Of a stretch of DNA of 64,000 bases, positions 1-8,636 are shown in pieces (the stretch's first letter is position 1; every line of letters begins with the position of its first letter). A program made the position numbers and the translations under genes. Below the pieces are notes generated by a model. It had not been told where the DNA came from and searched no databases. It saw nothing but the letters and a program-made list of their open reading frames with translations. Source of the DNA: Chenopodium formosanum (Eukaryota; Streptophyta; Magnoliopsida; Caryophyllales; Amaranthaceae); NCBI GenBank assembly GCA_024500155.1, contig CM044862.1, positions 45,084,001-45,148,000 on the forward strand, written 5' to 3'.

Positions 1-1
1 G

Positions 2-774
2 CTCGCCTTCCTGTTTGCCTCCAACTTCTCAATGAACATCCCTGCTAAGAAAACAAGCCTTGATTTGAGCACTGTTAAGTAGGGAGAGAGAGAAGGGCTG
101 CGCTCATATGTCAGGCGGTTCAATCTGATCAGAATTCAGATTCAAGGGCTGTCTGACGAGGTAGCTTTTACAGACTTTTTCAAGGGTCTGAGAGATGGGT
201 CGACTTTTAAGTTCGACCTCGTCAGAAAAGGGGCTTTCACCTTACAGGCTGCCCAGAGGGAGGCGGAAAGCTACATCCAAGCTACAGACCTCTGCTCGCC
301 TGGTAGCCAGTTGGACTCCAAGAAGTCCGACAAGTAGAAAGACTACCGGTCAGCTCAGCCGGCCAAAAACAAAGAAGAGAGCAAGAAAAGGAAAGAAGCC
401 TAGGCGGTTACTGACTCTGACCAGCCGTCCCAGTAGAAAAAGAAAGAATTTAAGCCGTACGTTCCCAAGTACGAGTTTAATAAAGACTACAACTCCATCC
501 TCATGGAAGTAAAGGACCGGTTGTCCATTGAGAAGCCGAATCCTATGAAGAGTTCTATCCAGTCACGGAACAAAAATAAATTCTGTCAGTTCCATGAGGA
601 GGTTGGCCATGACACCAACGACTGCTTTAGTCTTCAGCGGTCGTTGGACCGTCTGGCTGACAAAGGGCTGTTGAAGTCCTACATTTCTAAGTCCCCAACC
701 GGGGCAAAAAAGAAAAACAAGGGTCAGTCCTCCAAGACTACCTCCCAGCCTGCTAGTAGTTCGGATGCCAACAA
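2..774 (+). pseudogene. gag: gag fragment of outer Tat element (4 stops)
   Basis: Gag would form the particle that packages element RNA. The true frame begins at base 2 and aligns throughout with the inner element's gag. It includes the zinc-knuckle-like block CQFHEEVGHDTNDC near 588-630. Four in-frame TAG stops lie at 80, 335, 401 and 434. By comparison with the inner copy, two replace Gln (CAG), one Trp (TGG) and one Lys. The open frame at 195-512 is in another phase and is a shadow. The coding frame runs up to the insertion at 774 and continues as Asn-Lys-Glu-Pro-Val at 12550. Confidence 0.8.
770..774. repeat. TSD AACAA, left copy (inner Tat element)
   Basis: AACAA directly precedes the LTR start (TG at 775). 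It recurs at 12550-12554 directly after the LTR end (CA at 12549). A 5-bp duplication is the normal product of Ty3/gypsy integration. Removing one copy restores the host gag frame. Confidence 0.92.
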
Positions 775-1420
775 TGATTTGGGTATTTTTATATCCGGCC
801 AGGTGGCCCAACCAGAAAGTGCCACGTGTCCTCCATATAGGTGCCATTTGGACCTATGGAGTGATGACACGTGGAGGGTGGACTTTTCTCCGTCCTGCGT
901 GGACTGAAGGTCCAGCAGGGACCATTCAGTCGGCGACACGTGTCACCCAAAAGGTGCTTCAGAATCCTTTTGGGCACAATGACATGTGTCACTCAGGTAT
1001 TAGCCTTGGGATGGCGGCCTTCTAAAGCCCAAATCCCGAGGCGCTGCAAAACGGCGTGACCTAACTCCTAGGTCATCAGATCCTAGGAGGGCGCACTCTT
1101 CCCTATAAATAGGGACGTTACGTCATTTATGACAGGGAGACAAAAAAAGAGAGAGAGAATTCTTGACACACAACACGAGACAATACGTCACTTACCACAG
1201 AGCTGTCGTTTTCAAGGAACACACAGCACTTTACCTGAGCTTGGAATCCAAGCAGATAACTTTACTTCCGCACGTTTCATCTTCGAATATTTACTGACTT
1301 AATCTTCGGAGGCGGACCACCGACCATTCGGCGGTCCGTTTGCTTTGCAGGAACAGGCATCCTCAGTTGAATCCAGTTTCAGTGTTGTAACTCTCCCGAG
1401 GGACAAAAACCCCCAAAACA
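775..1420 (+). repeat. 5' LTR, inner Tat element
   Basis: This 646-bp repeat matches 11904-12549 at a constant offset of 11,129. It begins TGATTTGGG and ends AAACA. It contains a TATA box at 1104 and CACGTG G-boxes at 823, 868 and 937. A fourth (983) reads CATGTG here but CACGTG in the 3' LTR. The LTR should provide promoter and polyadenylation signals. Confidence 0.93.
1104..1111 (+). promoter_or_regulatory. TATA box of 5' LTR (TATAAATA)
   Basis: TATAAATA lies in the LTR about 316 bp before the LTR end, within the palindromic-looking context CCCTATAAATAGGG. The same box is at 12233-12240 in the 3' LTR, and a related one is at about 21135 in the outer element's LTR. Confidence 0.75.
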
Positions 1421-1422
1421 TT

Positions 1423-1440
1423 TGGCGCCGTCTGTGGGGA
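1423..1440 (+). other. Primer binding site, inner Tat element
   Basis: TGGCGCCGTCTGTGGGGA begins two bases after the LTR's terminal CA. The TGGCGCC start is common to primer sites of Tat/Athila-type plant elements. I do not assign the tRNA species. Confidence 0.8.
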
Positions 1441-1453
1441 GAGTACCTCTGAA

Positions 1454-4055
1454 ATGGCTTCACAAGAGCTTGTACCTAATCCAGAGACCATTCGGCCTCC
1501 AAATGATGTACTGGTCCAAACGGACCATGACTCAGGTGACGACGCTGATGTCGAAACCTATGTGGATCCAAATGGATCCCTCATCTCTAAACGCATCCGC
1601 AGTAAGGAACGGCGAGAGCGTTCCCATGTTCAGGCAGGACCAAGCAAAACTGCTGGTCAGCCAAAGAAGCCCTCGAGGCGGCCAGTTGATCCTTCCCAGG
1701 CGGCAGGATCAGCTCCCGTCACTCGGGATGAACTAATGTCACTCCTGAGCAGCCTCAGGGGTGAAATCAAGCAGCTCGCCTCAAAGAAGTCGCCTACTCC
1801 TAGAAAGGAGCAGTCGGCCAAGAAGCCAGCCCAAGCTGGCAAACAGAAGTCGGTCAGGGGCGTCAGCCGACTCCTCATCCTGCTCCTAAGGAGAAGGCCA
1901 GGCCCCAGTTTGACCTTAATCGGCTCCGTTTCCCAGAAATAGGTGCAAGAAAACCCATCCGGCACATACAGCCGGATGGTAGCAAGAAAACGTTCTCTGA
2001 TGCTCGGCAATACATTGAGGAGAGGAGAACTCAGCAATCAGAGTCGGCTTCAACGTCGACTTATCATGATAACTTTCGGAATACCTCTGTGAGATGTTCC
2101 CAGTCTGTGCATGAGACCCCAGCAAGCAGCCAAAGGGTTCAGTCTGGGCCACATGTGATTCAGTCCGCCCAGTACATGGCACAGCCATTGTACCAGGCGC
2201 CAGTTGTACCTTACATGCAACCTACCCTCTATGGAGGACAGGCGGCATACGGCTATCAGCCGATGGACTGGCAGCTTAGGCTGCAACACCTTGGAGATCA
2301 ACCCACTGCTTTCTCCGGGGAAATAACTGAAGCCGTACAGCCGGCCAAAGTTAAAAACGTTCTGGTTGGGGCCTATGATGGGACCTCCAACCCAGAAGAC
2401 CACCTGCTAGCATACACCCACCTCATGTATTTACAGGGGTTGGATGATGCCGCATGGTGTCGTTGCTTTCCAGCCACCCTGAAGGGCATAGCCCAGCAGT
2501 GGTTTGGCAACCTGCCGGCTGGCTGCATAAATAGCTTCAAGACGCTTGCGTTCTTGTTTGCATCAAACTTCTCTATGAACATCCCTGCCAAAAAGACAAG
2601 TCTTGACTTGGGCAATGTATAGCAGGGAGATAGAGAAGGTCTGCGATCCTATGTCAGGCGGTTCAATCTGGTCCGAATCCAGATTCATGGGCTGTCTGAT
2701 GAGGTCGCCTTCACAGACTTCTTTAAGGTCTGAAGGACGGGTGTACTTTAAAGTACGAACTCGTCCGCAAACAAATCTTTACTCTGCAAGGAGCCTTGCG
2801 AGAGGCGGAAGCCTACATACAGGCGACCGAACTCTGCTCCTCCAATAAGCAGTCGGACCATAAGAAGTCCGACCGGCAGAAAGAGACTCAGCCTGCTCAG
2901 CTGGCTCCTAAGCCAGAAGAGAGCAAGAAGAAAAAGCAAGTCTGGGCCATTGATAACTCTGATCAACCGACCCAGAAGAAGAAAAAAGAGTGGAAACCGT
3001 ACGTTCCAAGGTACGAATTCCACAAGGACTGCTGCTCCATCCTTTTGGAAATTAAGGATCGGCTAACTCTTGAAAAGCCGACTGCTATGAAAGGTTCCGT
3101 TGAAAATCGAAACAAGAACAAGCATTGCCTTTTCCATGAGGATGTTGGCCATGACACGAATGACTGTTTTAGTCTCAAGCGGGAGCTCGACCGTCTGGCC
3201 GACAAAGGACAGCTGAAGTCCTATGTGAAGTCCAAAGTGACTTCAAAAGCAAACCCGGGGCAGTCCAAGAAGAAGACTCCCCAGCCTGCTATGAGTGCCG
3301 AAACTGATGAAGACCCGGTGTATACCATAGCAGGCGGATTTGCCGGTGGTGGCCCGACCATTCGGGGCACCAAGGACCATCTGAGAAAGATGGTTAATTC
3401 TGTTGAGGAGGGGGATACAGCTAGCACATCCACCTTCCCTAAAGTTGTCATCACCGAACAGGACAGAGGCAAAGTCCGTCGGCCGCATGATGACCCTGTT
3501 GTCATTGAGTGTAAAGTCGCCAACCAGCTAGTTGGCCGAATTCTAATAGACACAGGAAGTTCCTCTGACCTCATCAGCCTCAAATGCTTGTCCAATCTCA
3601 AGTACAAACCGGATAGCATGATAGAGGTCACCCACACCTTAGTTGGGTTTGGAGGAGGACTTGTGCATCCAGTCGGACGAATCGACCTACCTATCCGCCT
3701 GGGAAGCAGGGGAGACGGTCGACACATGACCATTCGTCTCTTAGTGGTTGAAGAGCTCACGGCGTACAACCTCATCTTTGGCCGACCCACTCTTAATGAG
3801 TGTAAGGCCGTCATCATCCCTGCTCTCATGCTACTCAAGTATGAGAAGGATGATGGAACAGTTGGTTCCCTTAATGGGGACCAAAAGACGGCTCGAGAGT
3901 GTTATCTCTCGGACGTCAAGCCTGCGGCCGCAGCATCCGGCCGAGGCAAGCAAATGATTGACCTCGACAATGTCGAGGAAGAACAGTCGGCCCAACCAGC
4001 CGGAAAGAAAAGAAAGACTGATCAGCTGGTGGTGGTCAAAAAAGAAAAGCAATAG
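1454..4055 (+). pseudogene. gag-pro: gag-protease of inner Tat element, gag disrupted
   Basis: Gag (capsid/nucleocapsid) followed by the aspartic protease that would cleave the polyprotein. ATG at 1454 gives MASQELVPN. A shift near 1855 moves the frame, which then runs through the gag core (QQWFGNLPAG, about 2490) to a TAG at about 2619. A 1-nt loss near 2728 moves it again, and 2796-4055 is open. That last part has the zinc-knuckle-like block CLFHEDVGHDTNDC and the protease active site LIDTGSSSDLIS near 3543. The stop at 4053-4055 is in the same frame as pol. Three lesions fall within about 900 bp of gag, while more than 4.5 kb downstream is open. This suggests the defects were tolerated and the copy moved in trans, or that they are sequencing errors. 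Confidence 0.8.
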
Positions 4056-4080
4056 CAATCACTGACCGGGGAACGGTCGG
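4053..4080 (+). promoter_or_regulatory. Candidate stop-readthrough cassette between gag-pro and pol
   Basis: UAG (4053-4055) is followed by CAAUCA, which fits the known leaky-stop context UAG-CAR-YYA. Next comes a 7-bp stem, CTGACCG (4062-4068) and CGGTCGG (4074-4080), with loop GGGAA; one pair is G-U. The frame stays open on both sides of the UAG. The outer element has the same arrangement at 13300-13327. Readthrough would give a gag-pro-pol fusion. This is inference from context and conservation. Confidence 0.65.
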
Positions 4081-7000
4081 ATGATCTCCGCCCCCAGCCT
4101 GCTGGTGAGCACATTGACATCCCTCTGGACGACAGCTGTCCAGAACGGACTGTTAAGGTGGGGACGGTTGCATTTGCAAAGCTGGGTGAAAGCCTTCACC
4201 AGCTACTCAAGGAGTTCAAAGACATCTTTGCCATTGAAGTGGAGGAGATGCCAGGCATCAGCCCGGATCTCGCCGTCCACAAACTCCCCGTGGATCCTAT
4301 AAAGAAGCCCATCCGGCAAAAGAAAAGAAACCACGGCGAAGAAAGAAGTCAGGCGGCAGCTGCCGAAGTAAAAAAGCTGTTAGATGCCAAGTTCATTCGG
4401 CCGTGCAACTTCCCTGAGTGGGTGGCTAACGTTGTGTTAGTAAAAAAGTCGAATGGAACTTGGCGGATGTGTGTTGATTACACAGACCTCAACAAGGCAT
4501 GTCCAAAGGATAGTTATCCACTTCCTAAGATCGACAGTCTGGTCGACTCAACAGCCGGACATGCCCTGATGAGTTTCATGGACGCCTATTCAGGTTTCCA
4601 TCAGATCCCCCTGTGGAAAAAAGATCAAGAAAAGACGGCATTCGTCACTGATCAGGGGTTGTTCTGTTATACTGTGATGCCGTTTGGTTTGAAGAATGCG
4701 CCTGCTACCTTCCAACGAATGATTAATACGGTCTTCATTAATCAAATCGGAAGGAATGTAGAGGCGTACATTGATGATATGATAGTCAAATCCAAACAGC
4801 AGGCGGATCACCTTGCTGATCTCCAAGAAACATTCGCCACACTCAGGCGGCACAAGGTCATGCTGAACCCAAAAAAGTGTGTCTTTGGTGTTGAGTCTGG
4901 GAAGTTTCTCGGATTTTTGATTGACCAAAGAGGAATAGAGGCCAACCCTGAGAAAATACAGGCGGTAATCGACATGCAATCGCCCCGTACTGTGAAGGAA
5001 GTGCAAAAACTAACAGGTTGTCTGGCGGCCCTGGGGAGATTCCTCAGTCGTTTAGGCGACAAGTGCCTCTACTTTTTCCAGGCAATCAAAAAGAAGACAA
5101 ATTTTGAATGGGGGGATGATGCAGAAGCGGCCTTTCAAAGGCTAAAAACTCATCTGCACTCTTTGCCGAGGCTTGTCAGCCCTTTGCCTAAAGAGAAGCT
5201 CTTCATGTACTTAGCTGTCTCTGATCATGCCCTCAGTGCTGTCCTCTTAGCTGAAAGAGACGGCATCCAGCTCCCGGTGTATTTCATAAGCCATGTTTTA
5301 AGAAATGCGGAGCTTCGGTACCCCATGGTTGAGAAATTCGGCCTTGCTCTTTACATGGCCATCAAGAAGCTTAAACCTTACTTCTTGGCGCATGCGGTAG
5401 AGGTCTATACTGACCAACCGATCAAACGGCCACTCACAACCTTGGAGTCTTCTGGACGAATGCTCAAATGGGCAATCGAAATACAAGGATTAGAAATCTC
5501 TTATGAATCAAGGAAGGCAATAAAGGGACAAGCATTCGCTGACTTTATTGTTGAAATGACAAGGCCGGTTGTTCCGGACAATACGGACCAGGTCTGGAAA
5601 GTATATGTGGATGGAAGCTCCACTGTGAACGGCTGTGGTGCAGGGATTATCTGTCAATCTCCTGAAGGAGATAAGTTCGAATACGCACTACGGTTCAAGT
5701 TTCAGGTCTCTAATAATGAGGCCGAGTATGAGGCCCTGCTGGCCGGCATCCGGTATTGCAAGGCGGCAGGGGCGAAGAAGGTGTCCGCCTGCTCTGATTC
5801 TCAACTGGTCGTACTTCAGGTTAATGGAACGTACGAGGCTACTCATCCGGCCATGATAAAGTATTTGCAGGTGGTCAAGAGTGAAGTTGGGTCACTTGAA
5901 GAATTTCATCTAACTCAGGTGCCCAGGTCTTCAAACAATCAGGCGGATGCTCTGTCCAAATTGGCATCATCCGCCTCCTGTGAAACGCCTCGGTCAGTCT
6001 TCTGGGAGGTCATGGAAAAAAGAAGTATATCAGAGGAAGACCCCATTGGAATTCTTGACCGAAGCTCAACCTGGATGGACAGCATCCGGACCTATCTTGC
6101 AGACGGCTCGCTCCCTGACTCACCACGGGAGGCGGCTGTTCTAAAAAAACGAGCAGCTAACTTCGAGTTACGGCAAGGAGAGCTCTTCAGGGCTGGCTTT
6201 TTGAAACCCCTGTTGAAGTGTGTTACCCCTGAAAAGGGAAAGGAAGTTCTCGAAGAGTTGCATTCGGGATTCTGCGCCTCCCATATAGGCGGCAGATCCC
6301 TCGCGGCCAAGGCCAGGCGGCTTTACTTTTGGCCGACTCTGGAGTCGGATGCCATGGAAATGGTGAAAAAATGTGACAAGTGTCAAAAGTTTGGCAAGCT
6401 CATCCATCGTCCGGCTACAGACCTGACGGCCATCCACAGCCCAATACCCTTTGCCAAGTGGGGCATGGACATTCTGGGGCCATATACAACTGCACCAGGC
6501 GGCAAGCGCTATATATTGGTAGCTGTGGATTACTTTACTAAGTGGGTAGAGGCTGAGGCAGTCAAAAACATCAAGACTAAAGACGTCATTTCCTTTATCT
6601 GGAGGAACATAATCACTCGTTTCGGGGTGCCCATGTCTATGGTTTTTGACAATGGTCCTCAATTTGAGACGCCTCAACTCAAGACTTGGCTGGGAGACCA
6701 GGGGGTCTCAAGCTTCTTCGCATCAGTCGGCCGGCCACAAGCAAACGGCCAGGTCGAAGCCTTCAACAAGTTAATCTCAGACGGAATTAAAAAGAAGATT
6801 GAGCGGGCTGGTGGCCTCTGGGCGGATGAATTACCGCACGTCCTTTGGTCCATCAGAACGACTGCTAAAGGGGCAACGGGAGAAACCCCATTTCTGATGG
6901 TGTATGGTGCAGAAGCTGTCCTGCCCATTGAGCACTATGAGCCTACCCTTCGAATCATGTTGTATGATGAAGAGGCAAATTGGGAGGCCATGCGCCTAGC

Positions 7001-7304
7001 ATTGGACTCACTTCCAGAACGCAGGGGCAATGCTGCCTTGCGTCATGAGATATACCGTCTGAGAATGACTCGGGCTTATAACAAAAGAGTACACAAGCGT
7101 CCTCTCAAAGTGGGGGACTTTGTGCTACGGAAAATGGAGGCAGTCGGTAGGGCGAATGAACAGGGAAAGCTAACCCCAAATTGGGAAGGCCCCTACCGTA
7201 TTTATGAGGAGATAAGAGACGGCACCTACCGCCTGGAAGAACCAGACGGCAGGCAGCTGCCCAGAACTTGGAATGTAGACAACTTGAAAAAGTATTACTT
7301 CTAA
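4056..7304 (+). CDS. pol: pol: RT, RNase H, archaeal-type RNase H, integrase
   Basis: The frame is open for 1,082 codons after the UAG. The first internal ATG is at 4158 (1,048 residues), but no start is needed if pol is made by readthrough. Numbered from that Met: RT with the YIDD catalytic box at 204-207; native gypsy RNase H at about 345-440; a second RNase H with YVDGSS at 483 and NNEAEYEALLAG; integrase zinc finger with H702, C739 and C742; integrase core D771, D831, E867, a standard D,D35E spacing. It ends with a C-terminal NWEGPYRI block and no chromodomain. Two RNase H domains mark the Tat lineage. All catalytic residues are present, so the enzyme looks competent. Confidence 0.92.
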   Translation, partial: QSLTGERSDDLRPQPAGEHIDIPLDDSCPERTVKVGTVAFAKLGESLHQLLKEFKDIFAIEVEEMPGISPDLAVHKLPVDPIKKPIRQKKRNHGEERSQAAAAEVKKLLDAKFIRPCNFPEWVANVVLVKKSNGTWRMCVDYTDLNKACPKDSYPLPKIDSLVDSTAGHALMSFMDAYSGFHQIPLWKKDQEKTAFVTDQGLFCYTVMPFGLKNAPATFQRMINTVFINQIGRNVEAYIDDMIVKSKQQADHLADLQETFATLRRHKVMLNPKKCVFGVESGKFLGFLIDQRGIEANPEKIQAVIDMQSPRTVKEVQKLTGCLAALGRFLSRLGDKCLYFFQAIKKKTNFEWGDDAEAAFQRLKTHLHSLPRLVSPLPKEKLFMYLAVSDHALSAVLLAERDGIQLPVYFISHVLRNAELRYPMVEKFGLALYMAIKKLKPYFLAHAVEVYTDQPIKRPLTTLESSGRMLKWAIEIQGLEISYESRKAIKGQAFADFIVEMTRPVVPDNTDQVWKVYVDGSSTVNGCGAGIICQSPEGDKFEYALRFKFQVSNNEAEYEALLAGIRYCKAAGAKKVSACSDSQLVVLQVNGTYEATHPAMIKYLQVVKSEVGSLEEFHLTQVPRSSNNQADALSKLASSASCETPRSVFWEVMEKRSISEEDPIGILDRSSTWMDSIRTYLADGSLPDSPREAAVLKKRAANFELRQGELFRAGFLKPLLKCVTPEKGKEVLEELHSGFCASHIGGRSLAAKARRLYFWPTLESDAMEMVKKCDKCQKFGKLIHRPATDLTAIHSPIPFAKWGMDILGPYTTAPGGKRYILVAVDYFTKWVEAEAVKNIKTKDVISFIWRNIITRFGVPMSMVFDNGPQFETPQLKTWLGDQGVSSFFASVGRPQANGQVEAFNKLISDGIKKKIERAGGLWADELPHVLWSIRTTAKGATGETPFLMVYGAEAVLPIEHYEPTLRIMLYDEEANWEAMRLALDSLPERRGNAALRHEIYRLRMTRAYNKRVHKRPLKVGDFVLRKMEAVGRANEQGKLTPNWEGPYRIYEEIRDGTYRLEEPDGRQLPRTWNVDNLKKYYF

Positions 7305-8636
7305 GTACGAATGAAAAGACCTCAATTTTGTAAATCTCATGTATTATTCATTTCCCAACTTATCTTTTTTCTTTAAGTGCCGCCTGTACCAAATGCAGAC
7401 GGCCAATATGTTTGGAAAGCGTCTGTCCCAACAGCAGACGCCCCAATCCCTCTGAAGGAGCCGATTGTTTTAAAACAGTCGTCCCTACGAAATTCATCAA
7501 GTTTACACCAACACTTGATGAAAATTTACTTGATCATTTAAGAGGCCTAAGGCCAGATAAAATCATAATGAGGCCCATGGCCGGATGTTAATAAACAAAA
7601 GAGACCGAATGATCACAGTCTGCTCCAACATGAGCATAACCGTCTGCTCCAACATGAGTCAGATAACCGGCGACGTCCATTTGGGCGAATTCGTCGAGGA
7701 GAAGCATCTCCCATTTGGGTGGCACATTGCTCTACGAATATATCAAGCGGCCCTACCGAATGCTAAGACAGCATTCGCAGTCGTTTGTTTTAATCGAAAG
7801 TGAAATCTAAAAGACCTGAATTTTCTATTTAACGCAGTCGTCACTATTTCATGAGTAGAGGCTAATTGAGGCATAAAGCCGGATGCGCCTGTTATTGCTC
7901 AGGGGCAAAACAGGCGGAATATTTATTAGAAGTTAAGTTAACTACTTAGCAATTATTGAGGCTATTGGCCGGATGACGTCTGATCCTTGCCTATGGGGCA
8001 AGACAGGCGGACAATTATTTTTTAAGGAAATTGGTTAAGTTACAAACTTAGCATTTTATCTCAAAGAGGCTTATGGCCGGAGGCGCTTGTTTTTTGCTTA
8101 TGGGGCAGAACAAGCGGAGGTTTACCCTTAGCAAATTAGCTAAGTTGGAAATTTGAGTTGATTCGAGCCAATGGCCGAATGAACACTTATGTTTGCCAAT
8201 TCTGGATGGATGTCTGCCGCGTGGTTTGGGGCAATCACCATAGTGATTGATTGACTTAGAAACCATGCATACTCTTCTAAGTATCAAAAATTTCTAAGTC
8301 AATCAATCCAATAAACCGAAACCACCCGACATCCGTCCAGGGGCAAGAACATTCGCATGGTATACAGGTTATAATACTTAGCCAAAAACATGCAATGAAA
8401 AATTCAAAATGCAAACAACAACAATATGGATAACCTCAGCCAAATGGCCGAGTGGTTCAAATTAAAAAGACCAATCGTCACCAGACGATTGGTTAAGATT
8501 GTTATCTGGCAAAGCCAGAAAAATTGTCAAATTACCCGACCCCTCGGTCGGTAAAGATACAAATACTCGGCACACAGGCCGAAAAAGAAAAAGTACATGG
8601 CCATTCGGCCGCAGATAAGCATAAAAGCTTAAGCGA
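7305..8636 (+). other. Non-coding, hairpin-rich spacer of inner element
   Basis: There is no credible gene between pol and the 3' end of the antisense gene. The spacer holds several short inverted repeats: GCGTCTG/CAGACGC (7419-7441), CGCCTGTT/AACAGGCG (7886-7916), CGTCTG/CAGGCG (7977-8009) and CGCTTGTT/AACAAGCG (8084-8116). The last three follow a shared GGCCGGATG-like word and enclose a similar apex with GGGGCA. GTCTGCTCCAACATGAG occurs twice within 7618-7660. A larger stem-loop follows at 8202-8340. The sense and antisense transcripts would meet here. Confidence 0.7.
8202..8340 (+). other. Long stem-loop between pol and antisense gene
   Basis: A perfect 18-bp inverted repeat (8245-8262 and 8291-8308, GATTGATTGACTTAGAAA) closes a 28-nt loop. 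Outside it, the flanks pair imperfectly (GGATGGATGTC against GACATCCGTCC, GTGGTT against AACCAC), making a hairpin of about 140 nt. The outer element has a diverged version at the same relative place (17281-17410). Confidence 0.7.

Larger units (their letters stand above)
1..774 (+). mobile_element. Outer Tat-type Ty3/gypsy element, 5' part
   Basis: This is the left remnant of an older Tat-type element whose 5' LTR lies before the window. It holds gag sequence that stops at base 774 and resumes at 12550, where the reading frame continues once one copy of the AACAA duplication is removed. The break is the insertion site of the inner element (775-12549). The gag here and the protease that follows at 12550 resemble those of the inner element but carry many stops, so this copy is older. 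Identification rests on protein similarity to the inner element and on the reconstructed insertion site. Confidence 0.85.

Noticed and set aside
195..512. 105-codon ORF.
   Set aside because: It is out of phase with the decayed gag frame that aligns to the inner element; basic composition is from frame-shifted gag.
775..907. Gag ORF running on to 907.
   Set aside because: The frame enters the inner element's LTR at 775 by chance; host gag resumes at 12550.
2619..2624. TAG CAG in the inner gag as a second readthrough site.
   Set aside because: The next codon GGA does not fit CAR-YYA, no adjacent stem is seen, and the outer element has its stop one codon away, so both look like lesions.
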